From Luzula sylvatica (lineage: Eukaryota > Streptophyta > Magnoliopsida > Poales > Juncaceae), in assembly GCA_946800325.1 (NCBI GenBank), contig OX326958.1:7698001-7762000 (forward strand): a DNA stretch of 64,000 nucleotides, in the 5' to 3' direction. This document shows, piece by piece, positions 1-13,373 of this stretch (position 1 is its first letter; every line of letters starts with the position of its first letter). The notes under the pieces were generated by a model, which worked only from the letters and a program-made list of their open reading frames with translations, did not search any database and was not told the origin of the DNA. A program made the translations under genes and the position numbers.

Positions 1-11
1 ACTAAGTAAGT

Positions 12-32
12 TTGTTTTTCGATTCAAAACAA
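12..32. other. Dyad symmetry (TTGTTTT / AAAACAA) present in each monomer
   Basis: Positions 12-18 (ttgtttt) and 26-32 (aaaacaa) are perfect inverted repeats of 7 bp around a 7-bp spacer that contains tcga. The element recurs in essentially every monomer of the window, so it occurs roughly 500 times at a 124-bp spacing. Monomers of the catgatt class change the outermost pair and keep a 6-bp arm. P and Q monomers change the spacer (caattc). It could be a protein-binding site or form a small cruciform. Similar short dyads are common in centromeric satellites, but a function here is inference only. Confidence 0.6.
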
Positions 33-104
33 GATTTTAACGCTTTGAGGAGTTCAAATAACTTGTTTTTAGATCATTTGTATCGTATCTTTTACTACAT
101 AAGT

Positions 105-124
105 TTTCGCCAAATTTCACAAAC
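105..124 (+). repeat. Internal 10-bp direct repeat at the monomer end
   Basis: The last 20 bp of the unit read as two adjacent 10-bp halves that both begin with tttcac: tttcaccaaa then tttcacaaac. The second box is one of the most variable points between subfamilies (tttcac, ttctac, tttgac), while the first is nearly fixed except for the cgcc variant. It may be a remnant of an older, shorter repeat from which the unit grew; that is inference. Confidence 0.5.
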
Positions 125-1979
125 ACTAAGTAAGTTTGTTTTTCGATTCAAAACATGATTTTAACGCTTTGAGAAGTTCAAATAACATATTTTTACATCA
201 TTTGTATCTTATCTTTTACTACATAAGTTTTCACCAAATTTCACAAACACTAAGAAAGTTTGTTTTTCGATTCAAAACATGATTTTAACGCTTTGAGGAG
301 TTCAAAAACGTGTTTTTAGATCATTTGTATCGTATCTTTTACTACATAACTTTTCACCAAATTTCACAAACACTAAGTAACTTTGTTTTTCGATTCAAAA
401 CATAATTTTAACGCTTTGAGGAGTTCAAAAAAGTTGTTTTTAGATCATTTGTATCGTATCTTTTACTACATAACTTTTCACCAAATTTCACAAACACTAA
501 GTAAGTTTGTTTTTCGATTCAAAACAAGATTGTAACGCTTTGAGGAGTTCAAATAACATGTTTTTAGATCATTTGTATCGTATCTTTTACTACGTAAGTT
601 TTCACCAAATTTGACAAACACTAAGTAAGTCTGTTTTTCGATTCAAAACAAGATTTTAACGCTTTGAGGAGTTCAATTAACTTGTTTTTAGATCATTTGT
701 ATCGTATCTTTTACTACCTAACTTTTCACCAAATTTCAAAAACACTAAGTAAGTTGGTTTTTCGATTCAAAACAAGATTTTAACGCTTTGAGGAGTTCAA
801 ATAACTTGTTTTTAGATCATTTGTATCGTATCTTTTACTACATAACTTTTCACCAAATTTCACAAACACTAAGTAAGTTTGTTTTTCGATTCAAAACAAG
901 ATTGTAACGCTTTGAGGAGTTCAAATAACATGTTTTTAGATCATTTGTATCGTATCTTTTACTACATAACTTTTCACCAAATTTCACAAACACTAAGTAA
1001 GTTTGTTTTTCGATTCAAAACAAGATTTTAACGCTTTGAGGAGTTCAAATAACTTGTTTTTAGATCATTTGTATCGTATATTTTACTACATAACTTTTCA
1101 CCAAATTTCACAAACACAAAGAAAGTTTGTTTTTCGATTCAAAACATGTTTTTAACGCTTTGAGGAGTTCAAATAACGTGTTTTTAGATCATTTGTATCG
1201 TATCTTTTACTACATAACTTTTCACCAAATTTCACAAACACTAAGAAAATTTGTTTTTCGATTCAAAACATGATTTTAACGCTTTGAGGAGTTCAAAAAC
1301 GTGTTTTTATATCATTTGTATCGTATCTTTTACTACATAACTTTTCACCAAATTTCACAAACACTAAGTAACTTTGTTTTTCGATTCAAAACATGATTTT
1401 AACGCTTTGAGGAGTTCAAAAAAGTTGTTTTTAGATCATTTGTATCGTATCTTTTACTACATAACTTTTCACCAAATTTCACAAACACTAAGTAAGTTTG
1501 TTTTTCGATTCAAAACAAGATTTTAACGCTTTGAGGAGTTCAAATAACGTGTTTTTAGATCATTTGTATCGTATCTTTTACAACATAACTTTTCACCAAA
1601 TTCTACAAACACTAAGAAAGTTTGTTTTTCAATTCAAAACAGGATTGTAACGCTTTGAGGAGTTCAAATAACGTGTTTTTAGATCATTTGTATCGTATCT
1701 TTTACTACATAACTTTTCACCAAATTTCACAAACACTAAGAAAGTTTGTTTTTCGAGTCAAAACATGATTTTAACGCTTTGAAGAGTTCAAAAACGTGTT
1801 TTTAGATCATTTGTATCGTATCTTTTACTACATAACTTTTCACCAAATTTCACAAACACTAAGTAAGTTTGTTTTTCGATTCAAAACAAGATTGTAACGC
1901 TTTGAGGAGTTCAAATAATGTGTTTTTAGATCATTTGTATCGTATCTTTTACTACATAACTTTTCACCAAATTTCACAA

Positions 1980-2105
1980 ACACTAAGTAAGTTTGTTTTT
2001 CGATTCAAAACAAGATTTTAACGCTTTGAGGAGAGTTCAAATAACTTGGTTTTAGATCATTTGTATCGTATATTTTACAACATAACTTTTCACCAAATTT
2101 CACAA
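1980..2105 (+). repeat. Monomer with a 2-bp insertion
   Basis: This copy reads gaggagagttc near 2028-2038 where others read gaggagttc, a duplication of the dinucleotide ag. It is one of the very few out-of-register indels in the array. The same unit also has acttgg instead of acttgt and ends its variable block with tatattttacaac. Confidence 0.85.
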
Positions 2106-3539
2106 ACACTAAGAAAGTTTGTTTTTCGATTCAAAACAAGATTTTAACGCTTTGAGGAGTTCAAATAACGTGTTTTTAGATCATTTGTATCGTATCTTTT
2201 ACAACATAACTTTTCACCAAAGTCTACAAACACTAAGAAAGTTTGTTTTTCGATTCAAAACAAGATTGTAACGCTTTGAGGAGTTCAAATAACGTGTTTT
2301 TAGATCATTTGTATCGTATCTTTTACTACGTAAGTTTTCACCAAATTTGACAAACACTACGTAAGTTTGTTTTTCGATTCAAAACAAGATTTTAACGCTT
2401 TGAGGAGTTCAATTAACTTGTTTTTAGATCATTTGTATCGTATCTTTTACTACATAACTTTTCACCAAATTTCACAAACACTTAGAAAGTTTGTTTTTCG
2501 ATTCAAAACAAGATTTTAACGCTTTGAGGAGTTCAAATAACGTGTTTTTAGATCATTTGTATCGGATCTTTTACTACATAACTTTTCACCAAATTTCACA
2601 AACACTAAGTAAGTTTGTTTTTCGATTCAAAACAAGGTTTTAACGCTTTGAGGAGTTCAAATAACGTGTTTTTAGATCAATTGTATCGTATCTTTTACTA
2701 CATAACCTTTCACCAAATTTCACAAACACTAAGTAAGTTTGTTTTTCGATTCAAAACAAGATTTTAACGCTTTGAGGAGTTCAAATAACTTGTTTTTAGA
2801 TCATTTGTATCGTATATTTTACTACATAACTTTTCACCAAATTTCACAAACACTAAGAAAGTTTGTTTTTCGATTCAAAACAAGATTTTAACGCTTTGAG
2901 GAGTTCAAATAACGTGTTTTTAGATCATTTGTATCGTATCTTTTACAACATAACTTTTCACCAAATTCTACAAACACTAAGAAAGTTTGTTTTTCGATTC
3001 AAAACAAGATTGTAACGCTTTGAGGAGTTCAAATAACGTGTTTTTAGATCATTTGTATCGTATCTTTTACTACGTAAGTTTTCACCAAATTTGACAAACA
3101 CTAAGTAAGTTTGTTTTTCGATTCAAAACAAGATTTTAACGCTTTGAGGAGTTCAATTAACTTGTTTTTAGATTATTTGTATCGTATCTTTTACTACATA
3201 ACTTTTCACCAAATTTCACAAACACTAAGAAAGTTTGTTTTTCGATTCAAAACAAGATTTTAACGCTTTGAGGAGTTCAAATAACGTGTTTTTAGATCAT
3301 TTGTATCGTATCTTTGACTACATAACTTTTCACCAAATTTCACAAACACTAAGTAAGTTTGTTTTTCGATTCAAAACAAGATTTTAACGCTTTGAGGAGT
3401 TCAAATAACTTGTTTTTAGATCATTTGTATCGTATCTTTGACTACATAACTTTTCACCAAATTTCACAAACACTAAGTAAGTTTGTTTTTCGATTCAAAA
3501 CAAGATTTTAACGCTTTGAGGAGTTCAAATAACATATTT

Positions 3540-6500
3540 TTAGATCATTTGTATCGTATCTTTTACTACATAAGTTTTCACCAAATTTCACAAACACTAA
3601 GAAAGTTTGTTTTTCGATTCAAAACATGATTTTAACGCTTTGAGGAGTTCAAATAACATATTTTTAGATCATTTGTATCGTATCTTTTACTACATAAGTT
3701 TTCACCAAATTTCACAAACACTAAGAAAGTTTGTTTTTCGATTCAAAACATGATTTTAACGCTTTGAGGAGTTCAAAAACGTGTTTTTAGATCATTTGTA
3801 TCGTATCTTTTACTACATAACTTTTCACCAAATTTCACAAACACTAAGTAACTTTGTTTTTCGATTCAAAACATGATTTTAACGCTTTGAGGAGTTCAAA
3901 AAAGTTGTTTTTAGATCATTTGTATCGTATCTTTTACTACATAACTTTGCACCAAATTTCACAAACACTAAGTAAGTTTGTTTTTCGATTCAAAACAAGA
4001 TTGTAACGCTTTGAGGAGGTCAAATAACGTGTTTTTAGATCATTTGTATCGTATCTTTTACAACATAACTTTTCACCAAATTCTACAAACACTAAGTAAG
4101 TTTGTTTTTCGATTCAAAACAAGATTTTAACGCTTTGAGGAGTTCAAATAACGTGTTTTTAGATCATTTGTATCGTATCTTTTACAACATAACTTTTCAC
4201 CAAATTCTACAAACACTAAGAAAGTTTGTTTTTCCATTCAAAACAGGATTGTAACGCTTTGAGGAGTTCAAATAACGTGTTTTAGATCATTTGTATCGTA
4301 TCTTTTACTACGTAAGTTTTCACCAAATTTGACAAACACTAAGTAAGTCTGTTTTTCGATTCAAAACAAGATTTTAACGCTTTGAGGAGTTCAATTAACT
4401 TGTTTTTAGATCATTTGTATCGTATCTTTTACTACATAACTTTTCACCAAATTTCACAAACACTAAGAAAGTTTGTTTTTCGATTCAAAACAAGATTTTA
4501 ACGCTTTGAGGAGTTCAAATAACGTGTTTTTAGATCATTTGTATCGTATCTTTTACTACATAACTTTTCACCAAATTTCACAAACACTAAGAAAGTTTGT
4601 TTTTCGAGTCAAAACAAGATTTTAACGCTTTGAGGAGTTCAAAAACGTGTTTTTAGATCATTTGTATCGTATCTTTTACTACATAACTTTTCACCAAATT
4701 TCACAAACACTAAGTAACTTTGTTTTTCGATTCAAAACATGATTTTAACGCTTTGAGGAGTTCAAAAAAGTTGTTTTTAGATCATTTGTATCGTATCTTT
4801 TACTACATAATTTTTCACCAAATTTCACAAACACTAAGTATGTTTGTTTTTCGATTCAAAACAAGATTGTAACGCTTTGAGGAGTTCAAATAACGTGTTT
4901 TTAGATCATTTGTATCGTATCTTTTACTACATAACTTTTCACCAAATTTCACAAACACTAAGTAACTTTGTTTTTCGATTGAAAACATGATTTTAACGCT
5001 TTGAGGAGTTCAAATAACTTGTTTTTAGATCATTTGTATCGTATCTTTTACTACATAACTTTTCACCAAATTTCACAAACACTAAGTAACTTTGTTTTTC
5101 GATTCAAAACATGATTTTAACGCTTTGAGGAGTTCAAAAAAGTTGTTTTTAGATCATTTGTATCGTATCTTTTACTACATAACTTTTCACCAAATTTCAC
5201 AAACACTAAGAAAGTTTGTTTTTCGATTCAAAACAAGATTTTAACGCTTTGAGGAGTTCAAATAACTTGTTTTTAGATCATTTGTATCGTATCTTTTACT
5301 ACATAACTTTTCATCAAATTTCACAAACACTAAGTAAGTTTGTTTTTCGATTCAAAACAAGATTGTAACGCTTTGAGGAGTTCAAATAACATGTTTTTAG
5401 ATCATTTGTATCGTATCTTTTACTACATAACTTTTCACCAAATTTCACAAACACTAAGTAAGTTTGTTTTTCGATTCAAAACAAGATTTTAACGCTTTGA
5501 GGAGTTCAAAAACGTGTTTTTAGATCATATGTATCGTATCTTTTACTACATAACTTTTCACCAAATTTCACAAACACTAAGAAAGTTTGTTTTTCGATTC
5601 AAAACAAGATTTTAACGCTTTGCGGAGTTCAAATAACGTGTTTTTAGATCATTTGTATCGTATCTTTTACAACATAACTTTTCACCAAATTCTACAAACA
5701 CTAAGAAAGTTTGTTTTTCGATTCAAAACAGGATTGTAACGCTTTGAGGAGTTAAATAACTTGTTTTTAGATCATTTGTATCGTATCTTTTACTACGTAA
5801 GTTTTCACCAAATTTGACAAACACTAAGTAAGTCTGTTTTTCGATTCAAAACAAGATTTTAACGCTTTGAGGAGTTCAATTAACTTGTTTTTAGATCATT
5901 TGTATCGTACCTTTTACTACATAACTTTTCACCAAATTTCACAAACACTAAGAAAGTTTGTTTTTCGATTCAAAACAAGATTTTAACGATTTGAGGAGTT
6001 CAAATAACGTGTTTTTAGATCATTTGTATCGTATCTTTTACTACATAACTTTTCACCAAATTTCACAAACACTAAGAAAGTTTGTTTTTCGATTCAAAAC
6101 ATGATTTTAACGCTTTGAGGAGTTCAAAAACGTGTTTTTAGATCATTTGTATCGTATCTTTTACTACATAACTTTTCACCAAATTTCACAAACACTAAGT
6201 AACTTTGTTTTTCGATTCAAAACATGATTTTAACGCATTGAGGAGTTCAAAAAAGTTGTTTTTAGATCATTTGTATCGTATCTTTTACTACATAACTTTT
6301 CACCAAATTTCACAAACACTAAGTAAGTTTGTTTTTCGATTCAAAACAAGATTGTAACGCTTTGAGGAGTTCAAATAACGTGTTTTTAGATCATTTGTAT
6401 CGTATCTTTTACTACATAACTTTTCACCAAATTTCACAAACACTAAGTAAGTTTGTTTTTCGAATCAAAACAAGATTTTAACGCTTTGAGGAGTTCAAAT

Positions 6501-9500
6501 AACGTGTTTTTAGATCATTTGTATCGTATCTTTTACAACATAACTTTTCACCAAATTCTACAAACACTAAGAAAGTTTGTTTTTCAATTCAAAACAGGAT
6601 TGTAACGCTTTGAGGAGTTCAAATAACGTGTTTTAGATCATTTGTATCGTATCTTTTACTACGTAAGTTTTCACCAAATTTGACAAACACTAAGTAAGTC
6701 TGTTTTTCGATTCAAAACAAGATTTTAACGCTTTGAGGAGTTCAATTAACTTGTTTTTAGATCATTTGTATCGTATCTTTTACTACCTAACTTTTCACCA
6801 AATTTCACAAACACTAAGTAAGTTGGTTTTTCGATTCAAAACAAGATTTTAACGCTTTGAGGAGTTCAAATAACTTGTTTTTAGATCATTTGTATCGTAT
6901 CTTTTACTACATAACTTTTCACCAAATTTCACAAACACTAAGAAAGTTTGTTTTTCGAGTCAAAACAAGATTTTAACGTTTTGAGGAGTTCAAAAACGTG
7001 TTTTTAGATCATTTGTATCGTATCTTTTACTACATAACTTTTCACCAAATTTCACAAACACTAAGTAACTTTGTTTTTCGATTCAAAACATGATTTTAAC
7101 GCTTTGAGGAGTTCAAATAACTTGTTTTTAGATCATTTGTATCGTATCTTTTACTACATAACTTTTCGCCAAATTTCACAAACACTAAGTAAGTTTGTTT
7201 TTCGATTCAAAACAAGATTGTAACGCTTTGAGGAGTTCAAATAACGTGTTTTTAGATCATTTGTATCGTATCTTTTACTACATAACTTTTCACCAAATTT
7301 CACAAACACTAAGTAAGTTTGTTTTTCAATTCAAAACAAGATTTTAACGCTTTGAGGAGTTCAAATAACGTGTTTATAGATCATTTGTATCGTATCTTTT
7401 ACTACATAACTTTTCACCAAATTTCACAAACACTAAGTAAGTTTGTTTTTCGATTCAAAACAAGATTTTAACGCTTTGAGGAGTTCAAATAACGTGTTTA
7501 TAGATCATTTGTATCGTATCTTTTACAACATAACTTTTCACCAAATTCTACAAACACTAAGAAAGTTTGTTTTTCGAGTCAAAACAAGATTTTAACGCTT
7601 TGAGGAGTTCAAATAACTTGTTTTTAGATCATTTGTATCGTATCTTTTACTACCTAACTTTTCACCAAATTTCACAAACACTAAGTAAGTTGGTTTTTCG
7701 ATTCAAAACAAGATTTTAACGCTTTGAGGAGTTCAAATAACTTGTTTTTAGATCATTTGTATCGTATCTTTTACTACATAACTTTTCACCAAATTTCACA
7801 AACACTAAGAAAGTTTGTTTTTCGAGTCAAAACAAGATTTTAACGCTTTGAGGAGTTCAAAAACGTGTTTTTAGATCATTTGTATCGTATCTTTTACTAC
7901 ATAACTTTTCACCAAATTTCACAAACACTAAGTAACTTTGTTTTTCGATTCAAAACATGATTTTAACGCTTTGAGGAGTTCAAAAAAGTTGTTTTTAGAT
8001 CATTTGTATCGTATCTTTTACTACATAACTTTTCACCAAATTTCACAAACACTAAGTAAGTTTGTTTTTCGATTCAAAACAAGATTGTAACGCTTTGAGG
8101 AGTTCAAATAATGTGTTTTTAGATCATTTGTATCGTATCTTTTACTACATAACTTTTCACCAAATTTCACAAACACTAAGTAAGTTTGTTTTTCGATTCA
8201 AAACAAGATTGTAACGCTTTGAGGAGTTCAAATAATGTGTTTTTAGATCATTTGTATCGTATCTTTTACTACATAACTTTTCACCAAATTTCACAAACAC
8301 TAAGAGAGTTTGTTTTTCGATTCAAAACAAGATTTTAACGCTTTGAGGAGTTCAAATAACTTGTTTTTAGATCATTTGTATCGTATATTTTACAACATAA
8401 CTTTTCACCAAATTTCACAAACACTAAGAAAGTTTGTTTTTCGATTCAAAACAAGATTGTAACGCTTTGAGGAGTTCAAATAACGTGTTTTTAGATCATT
8501 TGTATCGTATCTTTTACTACGTAAGTTTTCACCAAATTTGACAAACACTAAGTAAGTTTGGTTTTCGATTCAAAACAAGATTTTAACGCTTTGAGGAGTT
8601 CAATTAACTTGTTTTTAGATCATTTGTATCGTATCTTTTACTGCGTAAGTTTTCACCAAATTTCACAAACACTAAGAAAGTTTGTTTTTCGATTCAAAAC
8701 AAGATTTTAACGCTTTGAGGAGTTCAAATAACGTGTTTTTAGATCATTTGTATCGTATCTTTTACTACATAACTTTTCACCAAATTTCACAAACACTAAG
8801 AAAGTTTGTTTTTCGATTCAAAACAAGATTTTAACGTTTTGAGGAGTTCAAATAACGTGTTTTTAGATCATTTGTATCGTATGTTTGACTACATAACTTT
8901 TCACCAAATTTCACAAACACTAAGTAAGTTTGTTTTTCGATTCAAAACAAGATTTTAACGCTTTGAGGAGTTCAAATAACTTGTTTTTAGATCATTTGTA
9001 TCGTATCTTTTACTACATAAGTTTTCACCAAATTTCACAAACACTAAGAAAGTTTGTTTTTCGATTCAAAACATGATTTTAACGCTTTGAGGAGTTCAAA
9101 TAACATATTTTTAGATCATTTGTATCGTATCTTTTACTACATAAGTTTTCACCAAATTTCACAAACACTAAGAAAGTTTGTTTTTCGATTCAAAACATGA
9201 TTTTAACGCTTTGAGGAGTTCAAAAACGTGTTTTTAGATCATTTGTATCGTATCTTTTACTACATAACTTTTCACCAAATTTCACAAACACTAAGTAACT
9301 TTGTTTTTCGATTCAAAACATAATTTTAACGCTTTGCGGAGTTCAAAAAAGTTGTTTTTAGATCATTTGTATCGTATCTTTTACTACATAACTTTTCACC
9401 AAATTTCACAAACACTAAGTAAGTTTGTTTTTCGATTCAAAACAAGATTGTAACGCTTTGAGGAGTTCAAATAACATGTTTTTAGATCATTTGTATCGTA

Positions 9501-10381
9501 TCTTTTACTACATAACTTTTCACCAAATTTCACAAACACTAAGTAAGTTTGTTTTTCGATTCAAAACAAGATTTTAACGCTTTGAGGAGTTCAAATAACT
9601 TGTTTTTAGATCATTTGTATCGTATATTTTACTACATAACTTTTCACCAAATTTCACAAACACTAAGAAAGTTTGTTTTTCGATTCAAAACATGTTTTTA
9701 ACGCTTTGAGGAGTTCAAATAACGTGTTTTTAGATCATTAGTATCGTATCTTTTACTACATAACTTTTCACCAAATTTCACAAACACTAAGAAAATTTGT
9801 TTTTCGATTCAAAACATGATTTTAACGCTTTGAGGAGTTCAAAAACGTGTTTTTATATCATTTGTATCGTATCTTTTACTACATAACTTTTCACCAAATT
9901 TCACAAACACTAAGTAACTTTGTTTTTCGATTCAAAACATGATTTTAACGCTTTGAGGAGTTCAAAAAAGTTGTTTTTAGATCATTTGTATCGTATCTTT
10001 TACTACATAACTTTTCACCAAATTTCACAAACACTAAGTAAGTTTGTTTTTCGATTCAAAACAAGATTGTAACGCTTTGAGGAGTTCAAATAACGTGTTT
10101 TTAGATCATTTGTATCGTATCTTTTACTACATAACTTTTCACCAAATTTCACAAACACTAAGTAAGTTTGTTTTTCGATTCAAAACAAGATTTTAACGCT
10201 TTGAGGAGTTCAAATAACGTGTTTTTAGATCATTTGTATCGTATCTTTTACAACATAACTTTTCACCAAATTCTACAAACACTAAGAAAGTTTGTTTTTC
10301 AATTCAAAACAGGATTGTAACGCTTTGAGGAGTTCAAATAACGTGTTTTAGATCATTTGTATCGTATCTTTTACTACGTAA
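3540..10381 (+). repeat. Large repeated block, copy 1 (partner at 18929-25646)
   Basis: This stretch is colinear with 18929-25646. Matching landmarks are the ccattc monomer (starts 4215 and 19604), the 1-bp-deleted gttaaataac (5751 and 21140), the P monomers at 5700/21089 and 6566/21955, all 15,389 bp apart, and ctgcgtaag (about 8642 and about 23907), catgtttt (9691 and 24956) and the P monomers at 10281/25546, 15,265 bp apart. The 124-bp change in offset is one monomer lost near 23.0 kb. The left limit is inside the monomer starting at 3472, where catat in this copy faces catg in the other. The right limit is at 10381, where cgtaag faces cgtaac at 25646. Confidence 0.85.
6566..10280 (+). repeat. 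30-monomer higher-order repeat copy (3,715 bp)
   Basis: The interval between two P monomers is 3,715 bp, which equals 30 monomers minus five single-base-short units. The order of variants closely follows that of the next interval (10281-13373) up to the monomer ending near 9526: the aagagag units start 3,712 bp apart (taagagag at 8301 and 12013). Compared with the usual 29-monomer unit it has one additional monomer. Confidence 0.8.
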
Positions 10382-13373
10382 GTTTTCACCAAATTTGACA
10401 AACACTAAGTAAGTCTGTTTTTCGATTCAAAACAAGATTTTAACGCTTTGAGGAGTTCAATTAACTAGTTTTTAGATCATTTGTATCGTATCTTTTACTA
10501 CATAACTTTTCACCAAATTTCACAAACACTAAGAAAGTTTGTTTTTCGAGTCAAAACAAGATTTTAACGCTTTGAGGAGTTCAAATAACTTGTTTTTAGA
10601 TCATTTGTATCGTATCTTTTACTACATAACTTTTCACCAAATTTCACAAACACTAAGAAAGTTTGTTTTTCGAGTCAAAACAAGATTTTAACGTTTTGAG
10701 GAGTTCAAAAACGTGTTTTTAGATCATTTGTATCGTATCTTTTACTACATAACTTTTCACCAAATTTCACAAACACTAAGTAACTTTGTTTTTCGATTCA
10801 AAACATGATTTTAACGCTTTGAGGAGTTCAAATAACTTGTTTTTAGATCATTTGTATCGTATCTTTTACTACATAACTTTTCGCCAAATTTCACAAACAC
10901 TAAGTAAGTTTGTTTTTCGATTCAAAACAAGATTGTAACGCTTTGAGGAGTTCAAATAACGTGTTTTTAGATCATTTGTATCGTATCTTTTACTACATAA
11001 CTTTTCACCAAATTTCACAAACACTAAGTAAGTTTGTTTTTCGATTCAAAACAAGATTTTAACGCTTTGAGGAGTTCAAATAACGTGTTTATAGATCATT
11101 TGTATCGTATCTTTTACTACATAACTTTTCACCAAATTTCACAAACAAGTAAGTTTGTTTTTCGATTCAAAACAAGATTTTAACGCTTTGAGGAGTTCAA
11201 ATAACGTGTTTATAGATCATTTGTATCGTATCTTTTACAACATAACTTTTCACCAAATTCTACAAACACTAAGAAAGTTTGTTTTTCGAGTCAAAACAAG
11301 ATTTTAACGCTTTGAGGAGTTCAAATAACTTGTTTTTAGATCATTTGTATCGTATCTTTTACTACCTAACTTTTCACCAAATTTCACAAACACTAAGTAA
11401 GTTGGTTTTTCGATTCAAAACAAGATTTTAACGCTTTGAGGAGTTCAAATAACTTGTTTTTAGATCATTTGTATCGTATCTTTTACTACATAACTTTTCA
11501 CCAAATTTCACAAACACTAAGAAAGTTTGTTTTTCGAGTCAAAACAAGATTTTAACGCTTTGAGGAGTTCAAAAACGTGTTTTTAGATCATTTGTATCGT
11601 ATCTTTTACTACATAACTTTTCACCAAATTTCACAAACACTAAGTAACTTTGTTTTTCGATTCAAAACATGATTTTAACGCTTTGAGGAGTTCAAAAAAG
11701 TTGTTTTTAGATCATTTGTATCGTATCTTTTACTACATAACTTTTCACCAAATTTCACAAACACTAAGTAAGTTTGTTTTTCGATTCAAAACAAGATTGT
11801 AACGCTTTGAGGAGTTCAAATAATGTGTTTTTAGATCATTTGTATCGTATCTTTTACTACATAACTTTTCACCAAATTTCACAAACACTAAGTAAGTTTG
11901 TTTTTCGATTCAAAACAAGATTGTAACGCTTTGAGGAGTTCAAATAATGTGTTTTTAGATCATTTGTATCGTATCTTTTACTACATAACTTTTCACCAAA
12001 TTTCACAAACACTAAGAGAGTTTGTTTTTCGATTCAAAACAAGATTTTAACGCTTTGAGGAGTTCAAATAACTTGTTTTTAGATCATTTGTATCGTATAT
12101 TTTACAACATAACTTTTCACCAAATTTCACAAACACTAAGAAAGTTTGTTTTTCGATTCAAAACAAGATTGTAACGCTTTGAGGAGTTCAAATAACGTGT
12201 TTTTAGATCATTTGTATCGTATCTTTTACTACGTAAGTTTTCACCAAATTTGACAAACACTAAGTAAGTTTGGTTTTCGATTCAAAACAAGATTTTAACG
12301 CTTTGAGGAGTTCAATTAACTTGTTTTTAGATCATTTGTATCGTATCTTTTACTACGTAAGTTTTCACCAAATTTCACAAACACTAAGAAAGTTTGTTTT
12401 TCGATTCAAAACAAGATTTTAACGCTTTGAGGAGTTCAAATAACGTGTTTTTAGATCATTTGTATCGTATCTTTTACTACATAACTTTTCACCAAATTTC
12501 ACAAACACTAAGAAAGTTTGTTTTTCGATTCAAAACAAGATTTTAACGCTTTGAGGAGTTCAAATAACGTGTTTTTAGATCATTTGTATCGTATCTTTGA
12601 CTACATAACTTTTCACCAAATTTCACAAACACTAAGTAAGTTTGTTTTTCGATTCAAAACAAGATTTTAACGCTTTGAGGAGTTCAAATAACTTGTTTTT
12701 AGATCATTTGTATCGTATCTTTTACTACATAAGTTTTCACCAAATTTCACAAACACTAAGAAAGTTTGTTTTTCGATTCAAAACATGATTTTAACGCTTT
12801 GAGGAGTTCAAATAACATATTTTTAGATCATTTGTATCGTATCTTTTACTACATAAGTTTTCACCAAATTTCACAAACACTAAGAAAGTTTGTTTTTCGA
12901 TTCAAAACATGATTTTAACGCTTTGAGGAGTTCAAAAACGTGTTTTTAGATCATTTGTATCGTATCTTTTACTACATAACTTTTCACCAAATTTCACAAA
13001 CACTAAGTAACTTTGTTTTTCGATTCAAAACATAATTTTAACGCTTTGCGGAGTTCAAAAAAGTTGTTTTTAGATCATTTGTATCGTATCTTTTACTACA
13101 TAACTTTTCACCAAATTTCACAAACACTAAGTAAGTTTGTTTTTCGATTCAAAACAAGATTGTAACGCTTTGAGGAGTTCAAATAACATGTTTTTAGATC
13201 ATTTGTATCGTATCTTTTACTACATAAGTTTTCACCAAATTTCACAAACACTAAGTAAGTTTGTTTTTCGATTCAAAACAAGATTTTAACGCTTTGAGGA
13301 GTTCAAATAACGTGTTTTTAGATCATTTGTATCGTATCTTTTACAACATAACTTTTCACCAAATTCTACAAAC
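10281..13373 (+). repeat. 25-monomer higher-order repeat copy (3,093 bp)
   Basis: This follows the order of the preceding 30-monomer copy and then skips. After the acatg monomer, near 13.23 kb, it goes straight to the acaac and ttctac unit that precedes the next P monomer, so about five monomers are missing relative to 9.5-10.3 kb. It also contains a 3-bp deletion at 11146/11147, where acaaac is followed directly by aagtaag. That deletion explains why the offset to the previous copy falls from 3,715 to 3,712 bp. Confidence 0.8.
11141..11160 (+). repeat. 3-bp deletion at a monomer junction
   Basis: At the boundary between two monomers the expected acaaacactaagtaag has lost act, giving acaaacaagtaag. 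The corresponding positions in the neighbouring HOR copies (near 7.43 kb and 22.83 kb) are intact, so the change is private to this copy and recent. Confidence 0.85.

Larger units (their letters stand above)
1..124 (+). repeat. Reference monomer of the satellite
   Basis: This is the first complete unit and a convenient reference. Variable positions that define subfamilies are as follows. Position 7 is t or a (aagtaag or aagaaag) and position 10 is g or c. Positions 20-25 read cgattc, cgagtc or caattc. Positions 31-33 read aag, atg, ata or agg, and position 36 is t or g (attttaac or attgtaac). Positions 56-64 read caaataacg, caattaact, caaaaaagt or the 1-bp shorter caaaaacg. Positions 94-102 read actacataa, acaacataa, actacgtaa or actacctaa. 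Positions 115-120 read tttcac, ttctac or tttgac. Everything else is nearly invariant. This copy carries acttg at 61-65, cataag, and the rarer cgcc at about 108-111. Confidence 0.95.
1..3539 (+). repeat. Mosaic satellite segment left of the 15-kb-spaced block
   Basis: It holds 13 monomers before the P-type monomer at 1611 and the first part of a 21-monomer interval ending at 4214. The P monomer at 1611 differs from later ones because it keeps the full-length gtgttttta and is followed by cataac rather than cgtaag. Two H-I-J-K runs (tatatttt, then ttctac, then cgtaag with tttgac, then caattaac) lie about 744 bp apart, with cgtaag at 2329 and again at 3073, which suggests a local 6-monomer duplication. 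One monomer near 2602 carries aaggtttt together with gatcaattg, a combination otherwise seen only near 26.5 and 27.6 kb. Confidence 0.85.

Noticed and set aside
18..34. CENP-B box in the region ttcgattca
   Set aside because: The first half (TTCG, four bases, then A) fits, but the required CGGG half is replaced by caa-type sequence in every monomer. It is better explained by the dyad.
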